DNA of 11,434 nucleotides from JBHIER01 sp046760705 [NCBI: bacterium] (GCA_046760705.1 JBHIER010000059.1:1-11434); one strand, 5' to 3'. Shown: positions 1-7,714, counted from the first letter of the stretch. The notes: generated from the sequence alone by a model not told the origin. Numbers and translations: made by a program.

Positions 1-1076
1 CCCTCCGGCAGATTCAATCTCAGGGTTTCATTGATATCGTCGACCCTCATGCGGGCGTCGATGAAAAAGGTCCGATCGTTGATCTGCCAATACATCTGTT
101 CGTGCTTGTCGAATTCGTCGAAGATATCACCCACCACCACCTCCAACAGATCCTCCAAAGTGACCAATCCTGCCGTTCCGCCGTACTCGTCGATGACGAC
201 AGCAATATGTCCCTTCTGCCTGCGGAGCTCAAGCAACAGCTCGTCGCATTTCTTTGTTTCAGGGACGTAGGATATGGGGCGGAGGATGTCGTCGATCTTG
301 GTTGTGGGGTCGGCCTTGAGCATCAGATCCAGGACGTTGACGAACCCGACGATATTGTCCAGGTCGCCCTCGTAGACCGGTATTCGGGAATACCCCTTCT
401 GAGAGACCAGTTCCATGACGGATGAGACGGTCGATCCCTTATCCACTGCCGCGATCTCGGTTCTGGGGGTCATGGCCTCACGCACTGGGGCTTCGCTGAA
501 GGCGAAGATGGCCGAAACCAGCTTTCGCTTGTCTTGCTCGATGCTTCCCTCTTTCTCTCCTTCTGCCATGAGGGCCAGCATCTCCGGTCTGGAGAAGAGG
601 AGGTTCTTGCTCACCCGGTTGCCGCGGGTCAGTCTGCTTAACAAGTTGGCGATGGAGGAGGTGGCCGCCGAAATGGGGAAGAAGACATAATACCATACCT
701 TTAGAGGGAAAAGCACTCGTCGGGCGAGGAAAGTCGCGTGGTCCCGAAAGAGCGCTTTGGGAATGACCTCCGCAAATACCAGTATGAACAAGGCATTGAT
801 GATGAGAACGGCCGCCCTCCGAAGATGGGGCTCCAAATAGGCAGAGGTGAAGGAGGCGAAGGCCACTTCCATCACGTTGGTCCCGACCAACAGCGTGCTC
901 AACACTATCTCCGGTCTGGCCAAGAACTCGGCCGCCTCTCGACCCCCTCTGCCCCCTGTGCTGGCCCAGTGTTTGAGGCGAATCTTGTGGACGGAGATGA
1001 GGGCCGTCTCCGAACCGGCGAAGAAGGCGGCCAACAGGAAGCTGAGGACTATGATGATCGGCTCGTACATACGCAT
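1..1076 (-). CDS. CorC/HlyC-family membrane protein (DUF21-CBS-CorC), 3' end cut by the window
   Basis: The gene is open from its ATG to the left edge, giving 358 complete codons without a stop. Seen: an N-terminal DUF21 (CNNM-type) membrane domain with the GSETAL motif at about 21-26, hydrophobic segments near 5-20, 60-78, 89-105 and 124-140, and AEVIPK at about 102-107. A CBS pair follows at roughly 200-325, with the family signature [17 protein letters not shown] at about 296-312. The start of the C-terminal CorC domain (FFIDARMRVDDIN) follows; about 60-80 residues are probably missing. Family members are inner-membrane proteins linked to Mg2+/Co2+ efflux; the cytosolic CBS pair is thought to sense nucleotide/Mg2+. 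It starts 15 nt after the stop of a full-length paralogue, so the two are probably co-transcribed. A second in-frame ATG lies at 1070. Neither start has a good Shine-Dalgarno, which suggests translational coupling. The family is clear; the transported ion is not. Confidence 0.93.
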   Translation of the reverse strand, partial: MRMYEPIIIVLSFLLAAFFAGSETALISVHKIRLKHWASTGGRGGREAAEFLARPEIVLSTLLVGTNVMEVAFASFTSAYLEPHLRRAAVLIINALFILVFAEVIPKALFRDHATFLARRVLFPLKVWYYVFFPISAATSSIANLLSRLTRGNRVSKNLLFSRPEMLALMAEGEKEGSIEQDKRKLVSAIFAFSEAPVREAMTPRTEIAAVDKGSTVSSVMELVSQKGYSRIPVYEGDLDNIVGFVNVLDLMLKADPTTKIDDILRPISYVPETKKCDELLLELRRQKGHIAVVIDEYGGTAGLVTLEDLLEVVVGDIFDEFDKHEQMYWQINDRTFFIDARMRVDDINETLRLNLPE

Positions 1077-1091
1077 TGGAAGGGACAAGAT

Positions 1092-2396
1092 CTATCCAGC
1101 AGGCTGCTCCTCCCCCGGCCTGGCCTTGGCCCCGGGCTTTCTTTGAATCCGCACCTTTGAGATACGCTGCCTGGAGACCTCTTTAATGATGAACTTCAGC
1201 TCTTCGTACTCCATCTCCTCGCCTTCCTCCGGTACCTTTCCGGTCTGAGTGTAGATGAATCCTCCGAGGGTTTCAAAGCCGTCGGCCGGCAGTTCCACCC
1301 CCAGCAGCTCGTTGAGGTCGTCAATGCTGATCTTGGCGTCCACCGTGACCGTGTTCCTGTCGATCCAAGAGTAAAGGGGCCTTTCGACATCGAACTCGTC
1401 CTGGATTTCGCCAACAATCTCCTCCAACAGATCCTCCAGGGTGACCAATCCAGCGGTGCCACCGTATTCATCGACCACAATGGCCATATGTATCTTCTTC
1501 CTCTGAAATTCTCTCAGTAGATCGTCGATCTTTTTGCTCTCGGGGATAAAATATGGCTTCCGAGCGATGGCCAAAAGATCGATCGTCTCAGCCGACTGGC
1601 TCATCACTTTGAGGAGATCCTTGGCATGGATAACACCTCGGATATCGTCCACACTTTCCTCGTACAGAGGGATCCGGGTGTGGCCGGCCGAAGCGATCAG
1701 ACGGAGGAAGTCATCTCTTTCTGTCCCGGCCTGCACGCAGACCATATCGATGCGAGGGACCATCACCTCCCGGACGGCTGTCTGGCCGAACTCAAAGATG
1801 CTGCGGATCATCTTCTGTTCTTCTTTATCGAGGGCTCCTTCCTCACCGCCCACCTCCACCATCGTCTTCAGCTCCTCTTCAGTCACCGAAACAGAAATCC
1901 CCTCAGTCCGAGTCAGTTGAGCCACAGTCCTGGTCACCAAGGCCAGAACAGAGGTCATAGGAGAGAGAATGATCGAGATCAAGCGAACGAGCCCGGCCAC
2001 CCTCTGGCAGAATCGTTCGGGGTGCTTGACGGCGTAAACTTTTGGTGTGACCTCACCGAGGATGAGGAGAAGGGCCGTGACCACGACCACTTCGACGGTC
2101 AGGGCAACCACCTCATTCCACCCTTTTCGGTGAGCAAGATCTAAAGTGATAAAGGCACCCAGAGAGGCCGCGGCCACGTTAACTAACGTGTTTCCTACCA
2201 GGATAGTTACCAAGAGCTGTTTCGGCCGGGTCAGCAACGAGGCAATGAGTTCGGCCCTTCGTGCCTTTTCTTCCCGCATCCTGAGCAGGGTCGCTTTGGA
2301 GAGGGAGAAGAAGGCCGTCTCAGAGCCGGAGAAGAAAGCCGAAAAGAAGAGCAACAGAAAAAAAAGGACGAATTCAACGACAACAATAGTGTTCAT
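1092..2396 (-). CDS. CorC/HlyC-family membrane protein (DUF21-CBS-CorC), full length
   Basis: A 434-residue protein with complete family architecture. The DUF21 membrane domain covers about 1-195, with hydrophobic segments near 3-22, 61-83, 96-114 and 135-155, [10 protein letters not shown] at 24-33 and GEVTPK at 114-119. A CBS pair lies at about 210-335, with [18 protein letters not shown] at 309-326. A CorC_HlyC domain at about 345-420 ([32 protein letters not shown]) is followed by a short basic, Gly/Pro-rich tail. The family is associated with Mg2+/Co2+ efflux or Na+/Mg2+ exchange in the inner membrane; older 'hemolysin' names are historical. It starts 100 bp after ybeY, using ATG with AGAGG about 10 nt upstream. 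An in-frame ATG further upstream is closed by a TGA. A second, diverged copy follows directly. ybeY next to a corC-like gene is a widespread arrangement. Confidence 0.96.
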   Translation of the reverse strand: MNTIVVVEFVLFFLLLFFSAFFSGSETAFFSLSKATLLRMREEKARRAELIASLLTRPKQLLVTILVGNTLVNVAAASLGAFITLDLAHRKGWNEVVALTVEVVVVTALLLILGEVTPKVYAVKHPERFCQRVAGLVRLISIILSPMTSVLALVTRTVAQLTRTEGISVSVTEEELKTMVEVGGEEGALDKEEQKMIRSIFEFGQTAVREVMVPRIDMVCVQAGTERDDFLRLIASAGHTRIPLYEESVDDIRGVIHAKDLLKVMSQSAETIDLLAIARKPYFIPESKKIDDLLREFQRKKIHMAIVVDEYGGTAGLVTLEDLLEEIVGEIQDEFDVERPLYSWIDRNTVTVDAKISIDDLNELLGVELPADGFETLGGFIYTQTGKVPEEGEEMEYEELKFIIKEVSRQRISKVRIQRKPGAKARPGEEQPAG

Positions 2397-2468
2397 AGAT
2401 CACAAGCCTCTTGTAGCCATTTAATGTGAAATCTTTACCCCCCAAAGCCGCAAATCAAAAAGTGAAAC

Positions 2469-2494
2469 AGATCTCTTGCGTGGCTACGAGATCC
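2469..2494 (-). terminator. weak hairpin after ybeY
   Basis: Just past the ybeY stop the minus strand can fold GGATCTC against GAGATCT (7 bp with one G-U pair, 12-nt loop). A T-rich but interrupted tract follows (GTTTCACTTTTTG). The stem is short and the U-run does not follow directly, so this is at best a partial terminator or a pause/processing site before the first corC-like gene. I saw no convincing sigma70 promoter in the remaining 70 bp. Confidence 0.2.
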
Positions 2495-2496
2495 AT

Positions 2497-2913
2497 TCAT
2501 CCCCTGACCTTCAGATATTCCTCCACCATGGGGGACATCTCCTCGTGGTTGTAGCCCAGCAGGTGGAACAGGCCGTGAAGCATCAACCGGGCCACCTCCT
2601 CTCCAAAGGGGACCTGGTACTCTTCACTCTGGTCCTGGGCTCGATCCAGGGAGATATAGATGTCCCCCAAAATCTTCTCGCCCCTCTCGTCTGAACCGTC
2701 AAGCTCGTCTATGGGGAAAGCAAGAACATCAGTCGGATGGTCTCTGTTCAAATAGTCCTTGTTAAGCCTCTGAATGTAGGGATCATCGACGAGGGTTAAA
2801 GATACCATCCAACTGCTCCGTCCCTGCTCCTTGAGGGCTTTTTCACCGATGCGTTTCAAAGCTTCACAGTCCACGTCGATACTTGGGTGGATGGTCTCGA
2901 TTTGAATGGCCAT
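2497..2913 (-). CDS. ybeY: endoribonuclease YbeY
   Basis: A 138-residue UPF0054/YbeY protein of normal length. Seen: TDVLAFP at 61-67, GDIYIS at 83-88 and the zinc-binding motif HGLFHLLGYNH at 113-123. Its three histidines (113, 117, 123) match the H-x3-H-x5-H signature; the usual GYDH is GYNH here. YbeY is a single-strand-specific, metal-dependent RNase that acts in the cytosol in 16S rRNA 3'-end maturation and late 70S ribosome quality control. The ATG sits 1 nt behind the pgpH stop (TGACATG), with AGGA about 6 nt upstream inside pgpH, so translation is very likely coupled. Context (phoH, pgpH, then corC-like) is typical for the gene. Confidence 0.97.
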   Translation of the reverse strand: MAIQIETIHPSIDVDCEALKRIGEKALKEQGRSSWMVSLTLVDDPYIQRLNKDYLNRDHPTDVLAFPIDELDGSDERGEKILGDIYISLDRAQDQSEEYQVPFGEEVARLMLHGLFHLLGYNHEEMSPMVEEYLKVRG

Positions 2914-2914
2914 G

Positions 2915-5227
2915 TCAGTCCTGGCAAGAGGCGAGGAGAGCGGGGAGGGGCTCCTTGGGTTGGGATGCCGGCGGTTTTTGGTCAGGATATTCCTCTCGCT
3001 CGTGGAGGATCCCCTTCAGTTTCAGCAGGAAAGTCTTCTCAATGCGGTCTAAGTCCTTCAAGGTCAGGTCCGATTCGTTCAGTTCGCCGTCGCTGAATTT
3101 GTTCTCGAAGATGGTATTAACCAACCCTCTGATCCGGCCCGGGGTTCGGTCCTTCCCCTTTAGGCCGATGACACCCGCATGGACCGCGTCGGCCAGCATG
3201 AGCACACCGGCCTCCTTCGTCTGAGGCTTCGGGCCCGCGTATCGGAACTCCGACTCCTGAACGGTAACATCCTCCCCCTGGGAGAGGGCCTTTTGGTAGA
3301 AGTAGACCATGAGACCGGTCCCGTGATGCTGTCTGATGAAGTCGCGGATGATGTGGGGGAGCTTGTATTTTTTGGCCAAATCGCAGCCCTCTTTGACGTG
3401 CGAGGCCAGGATCAAGCTGCTCATTGACGGAGAGAGTTTGTCGTGAGGGTTCCTCTCTCGATATTCCAGATTCTCCCGGAAGTATTTGGGCTTCACTATC
3501 TTTCCGATGTCGTGGTAATAGGCTCCGACCCTGGCCAGCAGAGAGTTGGCCTCGATAGCCTCGCAGGCTGCCTCGGCCAAATCCCCCACCCAGATGCTGT
3601 GATTGGACGTTCCGGGGGCCTCGAGAGCTAACCTTCGCAACAGCGGCCGGTTCTGATCTGAAAGCTCCAGCAAGGTGATGTCGGTGGTCAGGTGAAAGAT
3701 CGATTCAAAGATGGGCAGAAGCCCGATGGTCAGAAGGGGTGAAAGGACCCCGTTGGCGATGCCGTATCCACAATCGGTGAGAATCTTCGTCGCCGGGGCG
3801 AAGCGCAATAGATTGAGGGCCGTGATGGAGATGATGTAGGTCAGAGGTATGTACAGCATGGGCTTGTAAAAGTGGTGGCGGTGTCGGACGCGCATGACGC
3901 TGAAGACAGACGCAGTCCCGGCGAAGAGAGAGACCAGACCCAGGGAGAATTCATAGCCCCAGAGGGAGGCGACCAACAGCCCGATGACGACTGTGCCGAC
4001 AATGGCCACCTCGGCGTCGAAGAGGATGGTCAGAAGCATCGACCCGATGGCCACCGGAATGAGGTATTCCGACAGGGCGGAACTCCTGAAGATGAAAGAG
4101 GCCGCGGCCAGCATGAGGACACAGATCAATCCGATGGCCAAAAGGAGAAAATTGGAGGCGAATATTCTGGGACGATATGTCCTGAGATAGAGCGCCAAGA
4201 TGCTCACTAACAGAGAGATGATAGCGACTCTGCCCACGATGGGAGTGAAGCCTCTCCACGCCCCCTTCTGGGGGTTCCTGGCCTCTTTCTCTCTGACGAA
4301 GGAGTTGAGGGCATCGACGTCGTCTTGAGTGACGATGACGTGGGAGTCGATGATCCGCTGCCCCGCAAGGATGAGACCCTTTGTTGTCGACACGGAGGCC
4401 TCCGCCTGCTGCCGTCGGAGGTCAGTTTCAACCCGGTTGAAGAGGAGATTGGGGGTCAAAAAGGCCGTGCAGATCTCGTAGCCCAGACGGACAGCCTCTG
4501 TGTCCTGGGGGAACTGAGCGCTCAAAGTTTGAATGATCTCGGCTTTAAGCGCTTCCACATCGACAATGTCTTCGAGCCGGATGTAAACCTCATCCCTGTC
4601 CCTGATGATGGTGACGCCCTCCCGGGTCTCTGGGCCGATCTCCTGAACCTTCCCGACCACCCCTTTATCGTAGCTATCCCACACGATCTTCCGGCAGGAG
4701 GTGCGGAGTCGGGCCAATCTCTCCCCAGGGGAGAGAGGCCCCTTTTTAGAACGATCGTCCATCTCCTCCCGGCCGTTCGACACATCACTCTGGACCAGAA
4801 GGTTGAGGCTCTCCTCCGTAAGCCCCAGGTTCCAACTCTTGACGATCCCCAATTTGACCGTGTCCGAGGCTTCGCTGATGAGCAGCTCCTGGACCCGGGT
4901 GAAGAAGGAATCCATCTGGGCCACTTTTTGGTTGGCCACTTTTTCGTCGTAGACGAGAACAGGGGGCACCTTGTCCCTGGCCGTTTTCCTCTCCCTTTTG
5001 AGGTCGTCCTCATTCTTCTGAATGGCGAAGGTGAAGGGGGCGATGATCTCCTTTGTGGAGATGTCACCCACTTTCAATTCGGCGAATTTATGCACCTTCT
5101 CCCCGGGGAAGAGGAGGGTCAACAGCCCGACAAGACCGATCCCTAAGAGGGTCTTCTGAACTGTGGAACTTTTAATGCCTCTCAGGGGGAGTCTCCTCTG
5201 GTCTTTCTTCTTTTTTCTATTCCTCAT
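2915..5227 (-). CDS. pgpH: 7TM-HD cyclic-di-AMP phosphodiesterase, PgpH/YqfF family
   Basis: A 770-residue membrane protein. A basic N-terminus and one hydrophobic segment (about 23-42) lead into an extracytoplasmic 7TMR-HDED sensor domain (about 45-315). About seven hydrophobic segments follow between 326 and 510, then a cytosolic HD domain (about 530-740). Metal-ligand candidates are all present: H543 in SNHS, H572-D573 in YYHDIGK, H610 in ASHVKEG, H634-H635 in RQHHGT, and D680 in LADAVHA. Characterised members (Listeria PgpH) hydrolyse c-di-AMP to pApA with a di-metal centre, so the protein probably lowers c-di-AMP in response to an unknown signal. It starts with ATG inside the last 11 nt of phoH and ends 1 nt before ybeY. 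The motif that in many homologues reads DSVEAA is DAVHAG here. The c-di-AMP substrate is inferred from the family. Confidence 0.94.
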   Translation of the reverse strand: MRNRKKKKDQRRLPLRGIKSSTVQKTLLGIGLVGLLTLLFPGEKVHKFAELKVGDISTKEIIAPFTFAIQKNEDDLKRERKTARDKVPPVLVYDEKVANQKVAQMDSFFTRVQELLISEASDTVKLGIVKSWNLGLTEESLNLLVQSDVSNGREEMDDRSKKGPLSPGERLARLRTSCRKIVWDSYDKGVVGKVQEIGPETREGVTIIRDRDEVYIRLEDIVDVEALKAEIIQTLSAQFPQDTEAVRLGYEICTAFLTPNLLFNRVETDLRRQQAEASVSTTKGLILAGQRIIDSHVIVTQDDVDALNSFVREKEARNPQKGAWRGFTPIVGRVAIISLLVSILALYLRTYRPRIFASNFLLLAIGLICVLMLAAASFIFRSSALSEYLIPVAIGSMLLTILFDAEVAIVGTVVIGLLVASLWGYEFSLGLVSLFAGTASVFSVMRVRHRHHFYKPMLYIPLTYIISITALNLLRFAPATKILTDCGYGIANGVLSPLLTIGLLPIFESIFHLTTDITLLELSDQNRPLLRRLALEAPGTSNHSIWVGDLAEAACEAIEANSLLARVGAYYHDIGKIVKPKYFRENLEYRERNPHDKLSPSMSSLILASHVKEGCDLAKKYKLPHIIRDFIRQHHGTGLMVYFYQKALSQGEDVTVQESEFRYAGPKPQTKEAGVLMLADAVHAGVIGLKGKDRTPGRIRGLVNTIFENKFSDGELNESDLTLKDLDRIEKTFLLKLKGILHEREEYPDQKPPASQPKEPLPALLASCQD

Positions 5228-6266
5228 GGATAAGGGTCGCGCTCCTTACTTTCCCCGCTACATCGGCCGTCTCTGGGGCCTTTCTATTCTTTTCGAACTC
5301 CTCGAAGGCTTTGATGATCTCCTGGACGAGAGGGTGCCGCACCACATCCTTCTCCGTGAGGTAGATAAATTTAGCCCCCGGCAGCTCCGAAAGGATGTGC
5401 TGGATCTGGATGAGGCCCGAAATTTTCTGCTCGGGGAGATCGACCTGGGTGATGTCGCCGGTTATGATGGCCTTGGAGTGGACGCCCAGCCGGGTCAGGA
5501 ACATCTTCATCTGCATGGTCGTGCTGTTCTGGGCTTCATCCAGAATGACGTAGGCATTGTTCAGGGTCCGTCCCCTCATGTAGGCCAGAGGGACGATCTC
5601 AATGATCTTTTCGTCGATCAATTTCTTCAGTTTGAGAGGAGGGACCATATCGTAGAGGGCGTCGTAGATGGGTCTCAGGTAGGGATCGATCTTCTCCTTC
5701 AGATCTCCGGGTAGAAAACCCAATGTCTCCCCGGCCTCCACAGCCGGCCGAGCCAGGATGATGCGCCGCACCTCCTCCCTCTTCAGAGCGGCAACGGCCA
5801 TAGCCACGGCCAGATAGGTCTTTCCGGTTCCGGCTGGGCCGATAGCAAAGACCACATCGTATCGCTTCACCGCTTCAACGTAGAGTTTCTGCCCCCGCGT
5901 CCGTGGCCTGATACACTCCTTTTTGGTGGAGACCACAACGGTATCTGCCACCAGCTCCGGCCCCTTTCCCTCCTGGTCACCTTTGACGATGTCGATGAGG
6001 GCCAGTACATCCTTTTTGTGAGGGTGCTTCCCCCTGAGCACCAGGTCGGAGAGACCTTCGAAGAGGGCCAGAACTCTGTTCACCTCGACCGGAGGGCCGG
6101 TGATGCGAATGGTCTCTCCGCGGGCTCCAATCCTGGTCTCAAAGGCCTCTTCAATGAGCAGCAAGTGGGCATCATTGGCCCCATAGAAGAGGAGAGGGTC
6201 AATGCCGTTGAGGGAAAATGTTTCCGATACTGTCTCGCTCACTTCTTCTATCGACTCCCTTCCCAT
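5217..6266 (-). CDS. PhoH-family ATPase (PhoH-like protein)
   Basis: Chosen start gives 349 residues. An N-terminal KH-like region (about 15-75 of this protein) precedes a PhoH P-loop ATPase domain. It has Walker A GPAGTGKT at about 143-150, ARPAVEAGETLGFLPGD at about 187-203, Walker B VILDEAQN at about 240-247, and the ITGDITQVDLP sensor region. PhoH/YbeZ-type proteins are cytosolic nucleotide hydrolases with proposed RNA-related roles, often encoded beside ybeY; biochemical function remains poorly fixed. The frame stays open up to a TTG at 6311, but that TTG lies inside a terminator-like hairpin. The ATG at 6266 has GGTGG 7 nt upstream and begins a plausible N-terminus (MGRESIEE), so I prefer it. 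Its 3' end overlaps pgpH by 11 nt in another frame. Confidence 0.95.
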   Translation of the reverse strand: MGRESIEEVSETVSETFSLNGIDPLLFYGANDAHLLLIEEAFETRIGARGETIRITGPPVEVNRVLALFEGLSDLVLRGKHPHKKDVLALIDIVKGDQEGKGPELVADTVVVSTKKECIRPRTRGQKLYVEAVKRYDVVFAIGPAGTGKTYLAVAMAVAALKREEVRRIILARPAVEAGETLGFLPGDLKEKIDPYLRPIYDALYDMVPPLKLKKLIDEKIIEIVPLAYMRGRTLNNAYVILDEAQNSTTMQMKMFLTRLGVHSKAIITGDITQVDLPEQKISGLIQIQHILSELPGAKFIYLTEKDVVRHPLVQEIIKAFEEFEKNRKAPETADVAGKVRSATLIHEE

Positions 6267-6302
6267 GTGGCCGCCACCGGCCAACAGAGAGAAATGGCCG
6301 TC

Positions 6303-6352
6303 CCAAAACAAAAGCCCTCAGCCTCTGAACCAAAGCAGAAACCAAGAGCTTT
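6303..6352 (-). terminator. terminator-like hairpin between the LysM gene and phoH
   Basis: On the minus strand AAAGCTCTTG (6343-6352) can pair with TGAGGGCTTT (6311-6320), a 10-bp stem with three G-U pairs and a 22-nt loop that can fold further. The sequence after it is CTTTTGTTTTGG, an interrupted T-tract. Position fits the end of the lipoprotein/LysM unit. The large loop and wobble pairs make it a moderate candidate. Confidence 0.4.
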
Positions 6353-6467
6353 CTCTATGCTTCAATCCTCACTTGTCGGTGGTCGGTCGAGCCAACGCGA
6401 AGCTGTCAGTTCTTTCCCGATTTCGCCGAGGGCCTCATCTGCGGTCAATCCTATGGCCCGGTTGCAT
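6353..6467 (-). other. spacer between the LysM gene and phoH
   Basis: This 115-bp stretch has no clear promoter: ATTGACC gives a fair -35 but no matching -10 at 16-18 bp. The minus strand holds a 28-codon open stretch (about 6447 to 6361, starting only at a TTG) reading LTADEALGEIGKEL and ending SED-stop. The composition looks protein-like. It lacks a Shine-Dalgarno and an ATG/GTG, so it is recorded as a possible remnant or very small gene, not as a CDS. Confidence 0.25.
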
Positions 6468-7292
6468 TTAATCCCTCGGTACGGTCAGAACTTGGTCTGG
6501 GTAGATCAGATCGGGATCTTTGATCTGATCGCGGTTGGCCTCATAAATCTTCGTCCATTTTCTCCAGTTGCCGTAAATTTCCCAGTAGCCAGCGATTTTG
6601 CACAGCCACTCGCCCGAGACCACCTTGTGTGTGGTGGGGTATCCCCTGGGGATAGCCAGAATCTGGTCGGGGTAGATCAGGTCGGGATCCTGGATCTGAT
6701 CGCGGTTGGCCCGGTAGATTCTGGGCCACTTGAGGGGATCATCGTAAATCTGCGAATAGCCGGAGATCTTCCACAGGCAATCGCCACCGACCACCCTATA
6801 GGTGCCCGGCAGTTTTGGAATACCGGCCATCATTCTCTCAAGATCACCGATTTTGGCCCTCATCTCTGAAAGGCAAAAGATGGGATCCATCATGTACTCA
6901 TTCAGTCTCTTCTCTGCCTGCTCAATGTCGGTATACCGTCTGCCCAACTCCTCGTCCGAGAGCCCCTGAAGCTGGCGGATCTCTCCGCGCAACTCGTCCA
7001 GCCTCCTTCCGAAGGACTCCACCCCCGCTCTGTCCGTTCCCACGAGGGCGTATATCTGCTCTTGGACAGATTCTATCTCGGCCTCGATGTCAGCGATCTG
7101 CTTTTTCAGGTCTTCAATTTTGGCCTCCTCCTCGGCAATCGCTGTCTTCGCCTCCGCCTCCCTTTTCTGCCATTCTGCTAACTGGGCTTGGTACTCCTCC
7201 ATACTCATCTTCTCCTGCGCAAACCCGGGGGCTGTGGTGATGATAAGTAGCCCCAATATGGCCAAACCCAAGGTCATGTGTCGCGCTCTCAT
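6468..7292 (-). CDS. secreted coiled-coil protein with two C-terminal LysM domains
   Basis: A 274-residue protein. The signal peptide (about 1-25, hydrophobic core LGLAILGLLIITT) probably ends at GFA|QE, with no lipobox cysteine. Residues 30-80 are strongly Glu/Lys/Ala-rich and coiled-coil-like (EAEAKTAIAEEEAKIEDLKK), and a second helical region covers about 90-155. Two LysM domains follow at about 164-215 (TYRVVGGDCLWKISG ... DLIYPDQILAIPR) and 221-272 (THKVVSGEWLCKIAG ... DLIYPDQVLTVPR). LysM binds the glycan of peptidoglycan, so the product is probably periplasmic and wall-associated, with the coiled coil available for a partner. No catalytic domain is visible. ATG is preceded by AAAGGAG at 11 nt, and the gene begins 37 bp after the lipoprotein stop. 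The two LysM copies share a 42-nt block with 39 identical bases. Role beyond wall binding unknown. Confidence 0.9.
   Translation of the reverse strand: MRARHMTLGLAILGLLIITTAPGFAQEKMSMEEYQAQLAEWQKREAEAKTAIAEEEAKIEDLKKQIADIEAEIESVQEQIYALVGTDRAGVESFGRRLDELRGEIRQLQGLSDEELGRRYTDIEQAEKRLNEYMMDPIFCLSEMRAKIGDLERMMAGIPKLPGTYRVVGGDCLWKISGYSQIYDDPLKWPRIYRANRDQIQDPDLIYPDQILAIPRGYPTTHKVVSGEWLCKIAGYWEIYGNWRKWTKIYEANRDQIKDPDLIYPDQVLTVPRD
6499..6711. repeat. internal direct repeat encoding the two LysM domains
   Basis: Bases 6499-6540 and 6670-6711 match at 39 of 42 positions with an offset of 171 bp (57 codons). They encode RANRDQIQDPDLIYPDQ-like and EANRDQIKDPDLIYPDQ-like segments. The rest of the two units is more diverged. 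The copies arose by intragenic duplication; the high identity in this block suggests conservation or gene conversion. Each copy also holds a GATCAGATC/GATCTGATC inverted repeat (perfect at 6504-6512 and 6522-6530, one mismatch in the other copy). Confidence 0.85.
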
Positions 7293-7329
7293 CGCTCTTC
7301 AAACTCCTTTCTTACAGCTTCTCCCAGGG

Positions 7330-7620
7330 TCACTTTTCCATCTTTTGGGACTGGACGCACTTCTGAACTGCGTCCCGCTCGGCTTTCAAATCGTTCAACT
7401 CCCGCTGTTTGCCGTCCAACTGGCTCTCCAGATCTGTACGCTCAGATCTCTTCGCTTCCAGTTCCTTCTCCGCCGCTTGGGCGGCCATTTTCGCCTCTTC
7501 CAATTTGCTCAACTGGTCTTTGGAAGGGTGCTTTGCACAGCCGGAGATCAACGGCAGAAGGAGCAAGGAGAGACCCACGAAGGCCAGGGTGAGCAGTCTT
7601 GCCGCTTTTGCATCCAACAT
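7330..7620 (-). CDS. small coiled-coil outer-membrane lipoprotein
   Basis: A 96-residue protein. A short charged N-terminus and a hydrophobic core (about 9-25) end in a lipobox I-S-G-C with the lipidated cysteine at 28. Ala at +2 (not Asp) agrees with outer-membrane sorting by the E. coli rule. Almost all of the mature part (about 33-88) is a Glu/Lys/Gln/Leu-rich heptad-like helix (KLEEAKMAAQAAEKELEAKR), comparable in style to Lpp or the helical spacer of other small lipoproteins, but it lacks the C-terminal Lys pattern typical of Lpp. A cysteine at 89 could form a disulfide. ATG is preceded by GGAGGTG at 7 nt, an excellent Shine-Dalgarno. It is first in a two-gene unit with the LysM protein and sits behind the strongest promoter in the window, so it is probably abundant. 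Specific function unknown. Confidence 0.88.
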   Translation of the reverse strand: MLDAKAARLLTLAFVGLSLLLLPLISGCAKHPSKDQLSKLEEAKMAAQAAEKELEAKRSERTDLESQLDGKQRELNDLKAERDAVQKCVQSQKMEK

Positions 7621-7690
7621 TTAAGAACACCTCCTCTTCTGAAATAAGTGAATTGCAGTAGGCGGTTCATTTCACTCTAACCCACTGAAG

Positions 7691-7714
7691 ATTTTGGTTA
7701 ATATTAACAAAATT
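7691..7714. promoter_or_regulatory. palindrome over the -10 box, possible operator
   Basis: GTTAATATTAAC (7697-7708) is a perfect 12-bp palindrome. It extends to ATTTTG on the left and CAAAAT on the right, with one extra base in the left arm. It covers the whole -10 hexamer of the lipoprotein promoter, where a bound dimer would block RNA polymerase. Regulator unknown; an AT-rich coincidence is possible. Confidence 0.4.

Noticed and set aside
4325-5146. Long plus-strand ORF (273 codons) opposite pgpH
   Set aside because: It is the antisense shadow of a well-recognised 770-residue protein. No domain is visible, and such open antisense frames are common in GC-rich coding DNA. The same applies to plus-strand ORFs at 6018-6869, 9906-10538, 8125-8709 and 5163-5714.
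6504-6530. GATCAGATC/GATCTGATC hairpin as a regulatory element
   Set aside because: It lies inside the LysM coding region and follows from the codons for D-Q-I and D-L-I repeated in both domains.
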